From Ureibacillus yapensis (lineage in GTDB: Bacteria; Bacillota; Bacilli; Bacillales_A; Planococcaceae), in the NCBI RefSeq assembly GCF_003515775.1, contig NZ_QWEI01000001.1, positions 352,106 to 416,105 on the forward strand: DNA of 64,000 bases, given 5' to 3'. Position 1 is the stretch's first letter. Each line of letters starts with the position of its first letter. The translations under genes and the position numbers were made by a program. Under the pieces are notes generated by a model. That model did not search any database and had not been told where the DNA came from. It worked only from the letters and a program-made list of their open reading frames with translations. Shown piece by piece: positions 55,088-64,000 of this stretch.

Positions 55088-57123
55088 TCTACATTCACCA
55101 CTCCAACACTTTGAATTTCTACATTTGCATCCAGCTCGTTATAGGACAAAATCGGGATTTGTGCAAAATAGCGCTCTGTTAATTGCCTTAAATACATTCG
55201 GATTCCCGGTGAACATAAAATAATAGGGGATTGTTCCATGAAAGAAACCCTCTCCACTTCTCTTGCAATCGACTCCAGCACATTTTGCGAATCTTGAGGA
55301 TTCATTGCCAAGTAATTGCCGTGGTCTGTTTGCTGGATGCTATCTGCAATCAGCTTTTCCAATTTCCCAGGAATTGTGATGACTTTCAAGCTGGTTCCGC
55401 CCGCTGCATATTGCGACGTAATCTGTCTCGCCAAGCTTTGGCGGACATATTCGGTCAAAACATCCGGATCGCTCGTCAATTTCGCATAATCAGCCAATGT
55501 TTCGAAAATAATCGGCAAGTTGCGAATCGAAACATTTTCTTTTAATAATTTGGCCAATACTTTTTGAATTTCGCCTATCGATAAAGGCGTTGGTGTTAAT
55601 TCGTCTACTAATATCGAATAATTCTCGCGCAAGTGATCGATTAATTGTTTTGTTTCCTGACGCCCCAGCAATTCATGCGCATTTGCACGAATAATCTCTG
55701 TTAAATGGGTGGACACGACACTTGGCGGGTCTACCACTGTATAGCCGAGCATCTCGGCATCTTCTTTCACTTTCTCCGTTATCCATTTTGCAGGCAAGCC
55801 GAATGAAGGCTCGATTGTGTCGATACCTTCAATCGAATCATCATCACCAGGACTCATTGATAAATAATGATCCAGCAGAAGTTCGCCTCTGGCCATTTCA
55901 TTTCCCTTAATCTTGATTCGGTACTCATTTGGCTGGAGTTGAATATTGTCGCGAATTCGGACAACCGGAATGACAATCCCAAGCTCGAGTGCCAGCTGGC
56001 GTCTAATCATGACAACGCGGTCCAATAAGTCACCGCCTTGTGCAGTATCCACCAACGGAATTAACCCATAGCCAAATTCGAATTCAATGGGATCGATATT
56101 CAGAAGATTGACCACATTTTCAGGACTTTTCATCGTATCTGCTGCCACTTCTTCTTCCATTTCAAGCATTTCTTCCGGATCTTCCGGTTTCTTTTTCCTA
56201 TTATCGATCATATAAGCTCCACCGATTAATACTGCTGCAATTGGGATTGTGATCCATTCAGGCAGCGGCGTAAAAATACCCAACAAGAAGATGGTACCGC
56301 CAGCAATGTAAAGAAGTTTGGATTGAGCAAATAATTGATTGGCAATATCTTCTCCTAGGTTGCCTTCAGAAGCTGCCCGTGTTACCACGATTCCGGTAGC
56401 CGTCGATACTAATAGCGCCGGGATTTGTGCAACTAAACCATCCCCGACCGTTAATGTCGAGAAATGTTTTGCCGCGTCAGCCATTGAGTAGCCAAGCTGA
56501 AGCATCCCGATAATAATACCGAAGAGCAAGTTGATGAAAACCATGATAATGGAAGCAATGGCATCTCCCTTGACGAACTTTGTTGCCCCGTCCATCGCTC
56601 CATAAAAGTCGGATTCCCTCGCCACTTTTTCACGTCGTTCTCTTGCTTCCTTTTCGGAAATCATTCCGGCGTTTAAATCGGCGTCAATACTCATTTGCTT
56701 TCCAGGCATGGCATCCAATGTAAAACGCGCCGCAACTTCCGCTACCCTTTCGGACCCTTTTGTAATAACGATAAAATTAATGATTACCAATAACATGAAA
56801 ATAACTAATCCGACCAAGATGTTGCCGCCCGTTACGAATTCACCGAACGTTTCTACAACATCCCCTGCATCTCCATTTGCCAGGATGGCACGAGTCGTCG
56901 AAATACTTAAACCCAATCGGAATAAAGTTAATAACAAGATGACCGAGGGAAAGATGGCAAAGTCCAATGCTTCTTTCATATTCATAGCCACCAACAGTAC
57001 GATGAGAGACAATGTAATATTAATGATAATTAAAAAGCTTAATAACCATGTCGGTAGAGGGATAATAAGCATTGCTACGATCATGATGACCGCGGCCAAC
57101 ACACCTAAGTCTCGAATATTCAT
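55084..57123 (-). CDS. flhA: Flagellar export gate protein FlhA
   Basis: 679 residues. Eight membrane helices fill about the first 310 residues, with the conserved cytoplasmic loop RFTLDAMPGKQMSIDADLNA (about 137-156). The large C-terminal domain binds substrates and chaperones. FlhA couples proton motive force to export. Confidence 0.95.
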   Translation of the reverse strand: MNIRDLGVLAAVIMIVAMLIIPLPTWLLSFLIIINITLSLIVLLVAMNMKEALDFAIFPSVILLLTLFRLGLSISTTRAILANGDAGDVVETFGEFVTGGNILVGLVIFMLLVIINFIVITKGSERVAEVAARFTLDAMPGKQMSIDADLNAGMISEKEARERREKVARESDFYGAMDGATKFVKGDAIASIIMVFINLLFGIIIGMLQLGYSMADAAKHFSTLTVGDGLVAQIPALLVSTATGIVVTRAASEGNLGEDIANQLFAQSKLLYIAGGTIFLLGIFTPLPEWITIPIAAVLIGGAYMIDNRKKKPEDPEEMLEMEEEVAADTMKSPENVVNLLNIDPIEFEFGYGLIPLVDTAQGGDLLDRVVMIRRQLALELGIVIPVVRIRDNIQLQPNEYRIKIKGNEMARGELLLDHYLSMSPGDDDSIEGIDTIEPSFGLPAKWITEKVKEDAEMLGYTVVDPPSVVSTHLTEIIRANAHELLGRQETKQLIDHLRENYSILVDELTPTPLSIGEIQKVLAKLLKENVSIRNLPIIFETLADYAKLTSDPDVLTEYVRQSLARQITSQYAAGGTSLKVITIPGKLEKLIADSIQQTDHGNYLAMNPQDSQNVLESIAREVERVSFMEQSPIILCSPGIRMYLRQLTERYFAQIPILSYNELDANVEIQSVGVVNVE

Positions 57124-57144
57124 GTTTGCCCCTCCTACTATGGT

Positions 57145-58233
57145 TTAGATTTTACGTTTAATACGATATACGTAAGCGAGTATTTCTGCAATTGCCTTGA
57201 AAAATTCCTCAGGAACCTGATGCCCAATCTCCACTTGGTCATACATGGCCCTTGCTAAGGGACGGTTTTCGACCATCACCACATCATGCTCTTTTGCAAT
57301 CAGCTTGATTTTTTGCGCCACATAGTCCGTCCCTTTTGCTACAACCATCGGCGCCTCCATTTTTCCATCATCATATTTTAGTGCAATGGCATAGTGCGTC
57401 GGATTGGTGATGACCACATCGGCGTCGGGGATTTCCTGCATCATTCTCCGCATTGCCATTTCTCTTTGGCGCTGCTTGATTTTGGACTTAATCTGCGGAT
57501 CCCCTTCGGAATTTTTATATTCATCTTTTATATCTTGTTTGGACATTTTCAGTTGCTTTTCATATTCAAATTTTTCATAAAAATAATCAAACAATGAAAT
57601 GATGATTAATGTTAGGGAAGCACCGATCCCCATCATACCGGTCAACTTTGCAACCGTCGTTAATATATCCCAGGCGCTTTGGAAAGATAAAGATAATACT
57701 TCCTCCAAATTCACCCAAAGGATAATGGTCGTTACGGCACCGATAAAAGTTATTTTCAACAAAGATTTGATTAAGTTGACAATGGCCCGAACAGATATGA
57801 TTTTCTTTATCCCTTTTATGGGATCCATCTTTTTTAAATCGAGTTTCAGCGTTTCCGTTGTAAACAAGAAGCCAAATTGCATAAAATTTGCCCCAACACC
57901 CGCCACGACGGCGATTAGCATAAAAGGCAAAAGTATTTTCGCCATTTCCTTCATGGTATCTGTATACATCTGCATAACCGTTTCGACTGTCAATGTTTCG
58001 ATTAACATGTTCTTTTCGAACGCTTGCCGCAGGAAGCCAAAGAACCCTTCAATCATCATCGGACCTGTAACGTAAAGAAATAGAAACAGCAACAACAAAA
58101 CAATCGCTGCCGTGACATCCTGGCTTTTGACAACCTGCCCTTTTTTTCTGGCATCTTGCCTTTTCTTAGGTGTTGCTTTTTCTGTTTTTTCCCCTGCGAA
58201 AAATTGAATGTCCAAAGTAAGTAGCATCTTCAT
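57145..58233 (-). CDS. flhB: Flagellar export switch protein FlhB
   Basis: 362 residues. It starts MKMLLTLDIQFFAGEKTEKA, has four membrane helices, and the self-cleavage motif N277-P-T-H280. It switches export specificity from rod/hook to filament substrates. Confidence 0.95.
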   Translation of the reverse strand: MKMLLTLDIQFFAGEKTEKATPKKRQDARKKGQVVKSQDVTAAIVLLLLFLFLYVTGPMMIEGFFGFLRQAFEKNMLIETLTVETVMQMYTDTMKEMAKILLPFMLIAVVAGVGANFMQFGFLFTTETLKLDLKKMDPIKGIKKIISVRAIVNLIKSLLKITFIGAVTTIILWVNLEEVLSLSFQSAWDILTTVAKLTGMMGIGASLTLIIISLFDYFYEKFEYEKQLKMSKQDIKDEYKNSEGDPQIKSKIKQRQREMAMRRMMQEIPDADVVITNPTHYAIALKYDDGKMEAPMVVAKGTDYVAQKIKLIAKEHDVVMVENRPLARAMYDQVEIGHQVPEEFFKAIAEILAYVYRIKRKI

Positions 58234-58236
58234 CTA

Positions 58237-59013
58237 TTAAGCACCACCCAGCAGCCGCATGAAATCCCTCATTGAAAGAATCATCATTTCGATTACTTTT
58301 TCCATCACTTCGATCATCACACCCATGGAAATGATTAAAACAAGAAAGCCGATTATAATTTTGATGGGAAAACCCACCACAAAAATGTTTAATTGCGGTA
58401 CAGTTTTCCCGGTAATCCCCAGTGCCATCGTAACTAAAAATAAAGTCGCCACAATGGGGGCCGACATTTGAAAGGCAATCGCAAAAACCGAGCCAAACAG
58501 CTTAATCATGAACTCGGGGATCTCTTCATTCCCGTAATTCGGAAACACTTGATCAATCGGCAAAAAATGATAGCTATAGAAAATGCCATCCAACATAAGA
58601 TGATGGCCATTAATGGAAAGCAGTACAAAAAGGATTAAAAAATTAAAAAACTGACCCATCAAGGGAGTTTGCACACCTGTTTGCGGATCAATGATATTGG
58701 CCATGGAAAAGCCCATTTCAAAATCAATAAAACCGCCTGCGATTTGGACGGCAGTCATGATAATGTAGGCAACAAGGCCGATGGTTAGCCCTATGATTGC
58801 TTCCTTTAAAACGAGCAATATGTAATTTCCGTCAATCGAAATCGCTTCAGCATTCAATGTATAATACATCGTCAACGATAAAATCACAGCCAACGCGATT
58901 CTGACTTGCGGGGGTATTGTCCGATATGAAAAAAAAGGAGCTGATACAAAAAAAGCAGAAACCCTGACAATAATTAACAACAACACTGAAAGTTCCGGGA
59001 TGATTTCCGTCAT
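58237..59013 (-). CDS. fliR: Flagellar export gate protein FliR
   Basis: 258 residues with about six hydrophobic helices and the family GFSMANIIDPQTGVQTPLMG stretch. With FliP and FliQ it forms the export channel in the basal body centre. It ends three bases before flhB. Confidence 0.94.
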   Translation of the reverse strand: MTEIIPELSVLLLIIVRVSAFFVSAPFFSYRTIPPQVRIALAVILSLTMYYTLNAEAISIDGNYILLVLKEAIIGLTIGLVAYIIMTAVQIAGGFIDFEMGFSMANIIDPQTGVQTPLMGQFFNFLILFVLLSINGHHLMLDGIFYSYHFLPIDQVFPNYGNEEIPEFMIKLFGSVFAIAFQMSAPIVATLFLVTMALGITGKTVPQLNIFVVGFPIKIIIGFLVLIISMGVMIEVMEKVIEMMILSMRDFMRLLGGA

Positions 59014-59017
59014 TCAA

Positions 59018-59287
59018 TCACCCTATGTACCGGGTCAGATTGTTAAGAATATCAGCAAAGTATGAAGTCATTTGTGAGATCATAAAAGGCCCAAAAAAGA
59101 TAATTGCCACCAACACGGCAACAATCTTTGGTACAAAGGCCAACGTTTGCTCTTGAATGGATGTTGTTGCTTGGAAAATACTTACTAACAAACCCACAAC
59201 AAGCGCAATTAATAGCAATGGTCCCGAAACAATGAGGACAATCCATATCGCTCTTTCTGCAATTGCAATGACCATTTCCTGCGTCAT
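59018..59287 (-). CDS. fliQ: Flagellar export gate protein FliQ
   Basis: 89 residues from ATG 59287, the usual FliQ length; the upstream ATG 59296 abuts the AGGGG Shine-Dalgarno. Two membrane helices flank the conserved FQATTSIQEQTLAFVPKI loop. It joins FliP and FliR in the export channel. Confidence 0.95.
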   Translation of the reverse strand: MTQEMVIAIAERAIWIVLIVSGPLLLIALVVGLLVSIFQATTSIQEQTLAFVPKIVAVLVAIIFFGPFMISQMTSYFADILNNLTRYIG

Positions 59288-59299
59288 TTCTATCATCCC

Positions 59300-59965
59300 C
59301 TAAAAACTTTGAAGTAAAGATTTAATTACCAAGTACCAGCCATCTACCAACACAAACAATAAAATTTTAAATGGCAGTGAAATCATGACCGGCGGCAGCA
59401 TCATCATCCCCATAGACATCAGGACACTTGCCACGACCATATCAATCACCAAGAATGGAATAAAAATCATAAATCCGATTTGAAATGCGGTTTTTATTTC
59501 ACTTAGCGCAAAGGCAGGTACTAGCATGGAAAGTGGAATTTCCTCTATAGAAGCCGGTCTTTCCGCCTGATTGTAGTCCAGGAATAGTTCCAGATCTTTT
59601 TGCCTTGTATGTTCTGCCATAAATTCTTTAAATGGAATCGTGGCTCGATCATACGCCTCTTCCAGCTCGATTTCTTCATTGAACAATGGCTGCAGCGCTT
59701 CTTGATTCACTTGCTGGAATGTAGGCGCCATGATGAAAAATGTCAGAAATAGAGCCAGACCGATAATTACTTGGTTCGGCGGAGAGGTATTTGTCGCCAA
59801 AGCTGTTCTTGTAAATGAAAGAACAATAACGATTCGAGCAAAAGAAGTCATCAAGATCAAGATGCTCGGCGCCAACGATAAGACCGTTAGAACAAGAAGA
59901 AGCTTTACAGATGTGGAAACGTTTGCCGGATCGCTATCGGAAAAGAATGAGATAAAATCTTCCAT
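59300..59965 (-). CDS. fliP: Flagellar export gate protein FliP
   Basis: 221 residues, four membrane helices with a large loop. Conserved segments are TSFARIVIVLSFTRTALATN, PLSMLVPAFALSEIKTAFQI, and GMMMLPPVMISLPFKILLFV. There is no cleavable signal peptide, as in Bacillus. It begins at the base where fliO ends. Confidence 0.95.
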   Translation of the reverse strand: MEDFISFFSDSDPANVSTSVKLLLVLTVLSLAPSILILMTSFARIVIVLSFTRTALATNTSPPNQVIIGLALFLTFFIMAPTFQQVNQEALQPLFNEEIELEEAYDRATIPFKEFMAEHTRQKDLELFLDYNQAERPASIEEIPLSMLVPAFALSEIKTAFQIGFMIFIPFLVIDMVVASVLMSMGMMMLPPVMISLPFKILLFVLVDGWYLVIKSLLQSF

Positions 59966-60630
59966 TATTTATCCTTCTCCTTTTCCTTCCATTTTTCCAA
60001 CTCATGCTGACGAGTTTTTTGGATATCCGTTAAACGTTTCTTGAACATGTCGCCGAAATTGGCCGATTTCTCTGTATCATTGCTTTCTTCTTTATTCGGG
60101 CTTTTCAATTTATTAAGCAACTCCATAATATAGGGTGATGTAGCCATGGTTTGCTTTTCTTGATAAGTATCCAGCAAATCCTGGACTTCCGTTGGATCGT
60201 TGATTTCTTTTATTAACTGCACATCTTCCCCTACACCCACTATATATAGCTTGTCGCCAATATGAAGCAGCTGAATGGATTTCTGGGATCCAACAGAGAT
60301 TCCGCCGATATTTCGAATGACGCTGTTTTGTTGATAACTAGCACTCTTTTTACTGAGAAACTTAAGTACAAAGATTAAAAGCGCCAAAACAAAGACAAGT
60401 GTCAATAACATCTTCAAATAATCCCATATTCCTAATCCAACCGTCGAAGAGGCGTTTTCTTCCTCCACTGCCGGGGTAGTATCCTCACAGCCTTCAGCAT
60501 CAGGATTTTGCCAGCATTCCGTTACCGATTGGCTGCCATTTGCAGCGTCAGCGAAACTTGGGGCAAAAAATATGAATGCAATCAAGAATGCAAAAACTAG
60601 ATGCCATTTCTTAAGATGTTTCCCATTCAT
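59965..60630 (-). CDS. fliO: Flagellar export scaffold protein FliO (FliZ of Bacillus)
   Basis: 221 residues. A signal-like N-terminal helix ends in FADAANG near residue 32. A short extracellular part with two cysteines (C39 and C48) follows. A membrane helix (about 75-90) leads to a cytoplasmic domain with IRNIGGISVGSQKSIQLLHI, and a highly charged C-terminal tail. It helps assemble the FliP ring. Confidence 0.9.
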   Translation of the reverse strand: MNGKHLKKWHLVFAFLIAFIFFAPSFADAANGSQSVTECWQNPDAEGCEDTTPAVEEENASSTVGLGIWDYLKMLLTLVFVLALLIFVLKFLSKKSASYQQNSVIRNIGGISVGSQKSIQLLHIGDKLYIVGVGEDVQLIKEINDPTEVQDLLDTYQEKQTMATSPYIMELLNKLKSPNKEESNDTEKSANFGDMFKKRLTDIQKTRQHELEKWKEKEKDK

Positions 60631-60634
60631 TCGA

Positions 60635-60997
60635 TCAACCTAAAGCTTTTTGTATTGCTTCGATTACTCGATCTGCTTGGAATGGTTTTACGATAAAGTC
60701 TTTAGCACCTGCTTGGATGGCATCAATGACCATTGCTTGTTGGCCCATGGCAGAACACATAATAACCGTTGCATTCGGATTTGTTGACTTGATTGCTTTT
60801 AATGCAGCGATTCCATCCATCTCCGGCATCGTAATATCCATTGTTACTAAGTCAGGATTTAATTCATTATATTTTTCAACAGCTTGGGCTCCGTCCGCCG
60901 CTTCTCCTACTACTTCAAAACCATTTTTCGTTAAAATATCCTTGATCATCATGCGCATGAAAGCGGCATCGTCAACTATTAATATCCTTTTAGACAT
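60635..60997 (-). CDS. cheY: Chemotaxis response regulator CheY
   Basis: 120 residues from ATG 60997, preceded by GGAGGGA. The phosphorylated D54 is in LVTMDITMPEMDG; D9 and D10, a threonine/serine-like position (CSAMG) and K in FIVKPFQ complete the receiver site. CheY-P binds FliM/FliY to change motor rotation. Its place between fliY and fliO is as in Bacillus. Confidence 0.95.
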   Translation of the reverse strand: MSKRILIVDDAAFMRMMIKDILTKNGFEVVGEAADGAQAVEKYNELNPDLVTMDITMPEMDGIAALKAIKSTNPNATVIMCSAMGQQAMVIDAIQAGAKDFIVKPFQADRVIEAIQKALG

Positions 60998-61018
60998 AAA
61001 AAATCCCTCCATAAAATC

Positions 61019-62266
61019 CTATTTCAAATTGTTTAAACGTTCTGCCTGGCTCATGATGTCGGTAATGCGGACACCAAAGTTTTCATCAATAACGACAACT
61101 TCCCCTTTTGCAATAAGGCGGCTATTCACTAAAATATCGACTGGTTCTCCGGCAAGCTTGTCCAGTTCAATAATCGAACCGGAAGTCAGCTGCAAAATTT
61201 CCTTGACCGAGTGCTTTGTACGTCCCAGTTCAACCGTGACTTGCAAAGGAATATCAAGCAACATGTTCAAGTTGCGGGCTTCATCCTGCGATATTGGGGA
61301 ATTCCCAAAAGAAGCAAATTGCGCTTGTTGTACATTTACAGGTTGCTGCGGAGCACGATATGGTGGTGCTGCATAGTTTGTCGGCGGCTCTTGATAAGCA
61401 GTTGCCGCTTGTTGTTGATAGACCGGCGGCCGTTCGTACATCGGCTGCTGCGGCTGTACTGGCTGCTGTGGGACAGGTTGCGGTGCCGGTTCGTGAGTTG
61501 GCGGTTGTTGCGCAGCTGGTTGTTGTACCGGCGGCTCTGGCGTTGCCGGAGCTGGCCCTTCTTCTTCGCCCAATAAAATTTTTACGATTTTCTTGCCAAA
61601 TTGCAGCGGAAATAGCTGCATTAGATTCGAATCTATTAATGTTCCAATCTTTAAACGGAATGAAACTTTCACTAATAAATTGTCTTCCGGAATGCGTTCT
61701 GTTCCTTCATTTTGTGATAGATTCATCAGATCGATGGTTGGCGGTGAAATGTCCACTTTTTTATTAAAGATTGTGGACATGGATGTTGCAGCCGATCCCA
61801 TCATTTGATTCATCGCTTCCTGCACTGCACTTAGTTGAATTTCGCTTAAATCCGGACTGGGATTCAATCCGTCTCCACCTAGCATCAAGTCTGCAATAAT
61901 GGCTGCATCGGATTGTTTAATGACGAGCAAGTTTGCTCCCGATAAGCCTTGTGTATACTCCACTTGGATTGCTACATATGGATGGGGAAATTCTTGTTCC
62001 AATTGATCGCGGTCCAAAATGGAAACAACCGGTGTTGTAATATCTACTTTTTGCCCCAGTAATGTCGATAAAGCAGTAGCTGAGCTACCAAAAGAAATAT
62101 TTCCAACTTCACCCAATGCATCTTGTTCCATAGAATCCAAGTAGTCTTCTACTCGTAATGGTTCGTTCGTTGAAGATTCAGATGTTAGGTCTTTTGGTTG
62201 ATCGTCTAATGATTCTCCTCTTAACAATGCTTCAATTTCTTCTTGGGAGAGCATACCATCATTCAT
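61019..62266 (-). CDS. fliY: Flagellar motor switch phosphatase FliY
   Basis: 415 residues. It has an N-terminal CheY-P-binding peptide (MLSQEEIEALLRGES), CheC-like phosphatase repeats with ALGEVGNISFGSSATALS and AVQEAMNQMMGSAATSMS, and a Pro/Gln-rich linker (about 230-315). A C-terminal FliN/SpoA domain (about 325-405) follows. It is part of the C-ring and dephosphorylates CheY-P. It is longer than the 378-residue B. subtilis protein, mainly in the linker. Confidence 0.94.
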   Translation of the reverse strand: MNDGMLSQEEIEALLRGESLDDQPKDLTSESSTNEPLRVEDYLDSMEQDALGEVGNISFGSSATALSTLLGQKVDITTPVVSILDRDQLEQEFPHPYVAIQVEYTQGLSGANLLVIKQSDAAIIADLMLGGDGLNPSPDLSEIQLSAVQEAMNQMMGSAATSMSTIFNKKVDISPPTIDLMNLSQNEGTERIPEDNLLVKVSFRLKIGTLIDSNLMQLFPLQFGKKIVKILLGEEEGPAPATPEPPVQQPAAQQPPTHEPAPQPVPQQPVQPQQPMYERPPVYQQQAATAYQEPPTNYAAPPYRAPQQPVNVQQAQFASFGNSPISQDEARNLNMLLDIPLQVTVELGRTKHSVKEILQLTSGSIIELDKLAGEPVDILVNSRLIAKGEVVVIDENFGVRITDIMSQAERLNNLK

Positions 62267-63254
62267 CTTCGTCTCCTCCTTCTAATGGTGCAATAATTTG
62301 GACGGCCATTTTTTTATTCCGTTTTCCAGGCTGCACAGTGAATTTCGGTATTGAACCAACTCTTAAAGTAAGTGGTTCTTCGATATTTTGATCTAATTGA
62401 ATCACGTCTCCAATATTCATATAAAGGAAATCTTCAATCGTGATGTTCGTTGTTCCGAGTTCTGCAACGAGAGGGAGCTCGGCTTGCTTTACTCGTTTTT
62501 CAAGCATGGTTGCTTGCTCAGGTGTGGCTTCCTTCGTATTCGATTGCATCCAATAGGAAACCGATAAGTTCTGGATAATTGGTTCCAATACCACATGAGG
62601 AATACAAATGTTAATCATACCGGTAGTTTCGCCTATAACCGTGTTCAATGAAATAACGATGACCGTTTCATTTGGTGAAATCATCTGCAAGAATTGAGGA
62701 TTCACTTCCAATTCTACTAAAATCGGATCAATTTCGGCGATTGTCTCCCAAGCTTCCCGTAGATTATCGAAAGAACGTTCAAACATGTTTTTCATGATTT
62801 TCTGTTCGATTTCAGTCAAGTTCGCCACGTTACTGTAACTCGATCCACTGCCTCCCATTAATCGGTCCAACATGGAGTAAGCAATATTTGGATTAATCTC
62901 CATTAAAATATTACCATCTAAAGGCGGTACTTCAAATACATTTATTAATGTCATATTGGGAATGGAACGGACAAATTCTTCAAAAGGAATTTGGTCGACG
63001 GATGCCACACTGATTTGTACATAGGTTCTTAACTTTGCCGAGAAAAATGTAGTTAGCAATCTGGCAAAGTTTTCATGGATACGGGTTAAACTTCGAATTT
63101 GGTCTTTCGAAAAACGAAGCGCCCGTTTGAAATCATAGATTTTGACTTTCTTGGTTTCTTCTTCTTTTTTTATGTCATCTGCTGACATTTCTCCGGTAGA
63201 GATTGCAGAAAGTAGCGCATCAATTTCGGATTGGGATAGAACATCTCCAGCCAT
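62259..63254 (-). CDS. fliM: Flagellar motor switch protein FliM
   Basis: 331 residues. The N-terminal CheY-binding motif is LSQSEIDALLSAI. The middle domain has LDRLMGGSGSSYSNVANLTE and the C-terminal SpoA part includes LGTTNITIEDFLYMNIGDVI. It forms the C-ring switch with FliY and FliG. It overlaps fliY by 8 nt. Confidence 0.95.
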   Translation of the reverse strand: MAGDVLSQSEIDALLSAISTGEMSADDIKKEEETKKVKIYDFKRALRFSKDQIRSLTRIHENFARLLTTFFSAKLRTYVQISVASVDQIPFEEFVRSIPNMTLINVFEVPPLDGNILMEINPNIAYSMLDRLMGGSGSSYSNVANLTEIEQKIMKNMFERSFDNLREAWETIAEIDPILVELEVNPQFLQMISPNETVIVISLNTVIGETTGMINICIPHVVLEPIIQNLSVSYWMQSNTKEATPEQATMLEKRVKQAELPLVAELGTTNITIEDFLYMNIGDVIQLDQNIEEPLTLRVGSIPKFTVQPGKRNKKMAVQIIAPLEGGDEDE

Positions 63255-63289
63255 TTGCCCACCTCCATTTCAAGATGTTTCTTTAAATT

Positions 63290-63718
63290 TCACTGTATGA
63301 TATAGGAGGTTATATATACTTGCTGTACTTTCCCCTCTTGCATCAGCTCATTTAATTGGGATTTTAAAGTCGATTCAAAAGACAATTTTCCATCTTTCCC
63401 TTTCAAATCTTCTTTCGTCATTTCAGAAAGCAGCGTAATGACAATATTTTTTGTTTGGAAATCCCGTTTTGTTAATTCTTCAGCAGCTTTTTTGCTGTCT
63501 GTTTGGATTTTCAAGGAAATCATCGCAATGCTGTTATCTGCCAGATTTGTAGTAATTTGCGGTACATCCACGGAAGCCTCGACGATCTCGTCGATGGAAG
63601 GTTCCACTTCGGCCGATTGTTTATTGAATTGTGTCAACAAAACAAAAACGACAACCCCGATTAATGTAATCGTCAATAAAATAATGAGCATGACAGTTAA
63701 TAATTTATTATTTTTCAT
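63290..63718 (-). CDS. fliL: Flagellar basal body protein FliL
   Basis: 142 residues from ATG 63718, preceded by GAGGTGA; the frame continues upstream into swrD. A single membrane helix (about 8-28) precedes the extracytoplasmic stomatin-like domain. It stabilises stator units around the motor. Its start overlaps the end of swrD. Confidence 0.92.
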   Translation of the reverse strand: MKNNKLLTVMLIILLTITLIGVVVFVLLTQFNKQSAEVEPSIDEIVEASVDVPQITTNLADNSIAMISLKIQTDSKKAAEELTKRDFQTKNIVITLLSEMTKEDLKGKDGKLSFESTLKSQLNELMQEGKVQQVYITSYIIQ

Positions 63719-63929
63719 TGTCTTCACCTCGTAAATGCGGGTTGGATAAAACTTGGATGCTTCGATAAAATTTGTCAACTTTTAACCGGACCTGTTCCTG
63801 AGATTCTTTCACAATAAACTTCCGGCCATTCGTTAACGTAATGGTTGTGTCGGGAAAGGACTCAACCGTTTCTATGTATAAAGCATTCAACGAAAATGTC
63901 TTTCCATTTAACCTTGTCAGTTCAATCAT
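63708..63929 (-). CDS. swrD: SwrD/FlbD family motility protein
   Basis: 73 residues. The family core is [20 protein letters not shown] followed by [13 protein letters not shown]. In B. subtilis SwrD raises flagellar motor torque for swarming. It precedes fliL, overlapping it by 11 nt. Only CATTTCA lies immediately before the ATG; the nearest Shine-Dalgarno, AAAAGGAGGG, is about 37 nt upstream with a strong hairpin in between. Confidence 0.9.
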   Translation of the reverse strand: MIELTRLNGKTFSLNALYIETVESFPDTTITLTNGRKFIVKESQEQVRLKVDKFYRSIQVLSNPHLRGEDNEK

Positions 63930-63936
63930 TGAAATG

Positions 63937-63976
63937 GGGCCGGGACGCTTACGAGTGCCGGCCCGACCCTCCTTTT
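63937..63976 (-). promoter_or_regulatory. Shine-Dalgarno and GC-rich hairpin in the swrD leader
   Basis: On the minus strand AAAAGGAGGG (63976-63967) is followed by a perfect 7-bp GC stem, GGGCCGG (63964-63958) and CCGGCCC (63943-63937), with a 14-nt loop, then CATTTCA and the swrD ATG. With the stem formed, the effective Shine-Dalgarno to ATG distance becomes about 9 nt; without it, about 37. No in-frame start codon lies between them. Confidence 0.6.
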
Positions 63977-64000
63977 CAAGGAATCTAGTAACCTACTAAT

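Noticed and set aside
60717-61376. 219-codon plus-strand frame across cheY and fliY
   Set aside because: Antisense to two clear genes; low-complexity composition typical of a shadow frame.

Overview
This window is chromosomal DNA from a spore-forming, flagellated, low-GC Gram-positive bacterium, most likely a member of the Planococcaceae/Caryophanaceae close to Lysinibacillus, Solibacillus or Ureibacillus. The sporulation genes dpaA, dpaB and spoIIIE, the PolC-type polymerase, the RNase J2 and FliY/SwrB/SwrD flagellar genes, and an overall order like the B. subtilis ymf-spoVF-asd-pnp-infB-polC-cdsA-tsf-sigD-fla/che stretch support this. The genus is an inference from gene content; there is no rRNA or tRNA here. 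Every protein gene lies on the minus strand except one, a NERD-domain gene at 13070-13984.

Region 1 (1-11880): the 5' part of ymfF, then a nucleoside ABC importer operon (nupN, nupO, nupP, nupQ) behind a GntR/UTRA regulator, then spoIIIE and rnjB. Region 2 (11881-14077): an accessory patch with about 17 tandem copies of a 52-bp unit followed by the NERD-domain gene. Region 3 (14078-19143): dapA, asd, dpaB, dpaA, ymxH and the M16 peptidase mlpA. This links the lysine/diaminopimelate branch to the spore solute dipicolinate; dapG and ylxY, present in the B. subtilis version, are absent.

Region 4 (19507-30425): pnp, rpsO, ribF, truB, rbfA, ylxP, infB, ylxQ, rnpM, nusA and rimP, a translation and RNA-metabolism block. 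Region 5 (30919-45485): polC, proS, rasP, dxr, cdsA, uppS, frr, pyrH, tsf and rpsB. Region 6 (45642-63929): swrB, a small flagellar-locus protein, sigD, a small membrane protein, cheD, cheC, cheW, cheA, cheB, flhG, flhF, flhA, flhB, fliR, fliQ, fliP, fliO, cheY, fliY, fliM, fliL and swrD. These encode the flagellar export gate, the C-ring switch, the chemotaxis phosphorelay and the late-flagellar sigma factor.

The genes are mostly ordinary; the unusual material is between them. There are at least four kinds of intergenic repeat. (a) A 52-bp tandem family at 12099-12981, with diverged copies at 19286. (b) A sequence-unrelated family with the same 52-bp period at 30739-30905. (c) A roughly 21-bp-period family at 1353-1602 and 24345-24404. 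(d) A modular, hairpin-rich dispersed element of about 130-190 bp in seven places, several times abutting stop codons. In addition, hairpins with covarying stems and a constant 15-nt loop occur in the sigD/swrB gap and inside one dispersed element. Two 5' leaders look regulatory: a possible attenuator before ymfF, and a GC-rich hairpin placed between the Shine-Dalgarno sequence and the start codon of swrD.
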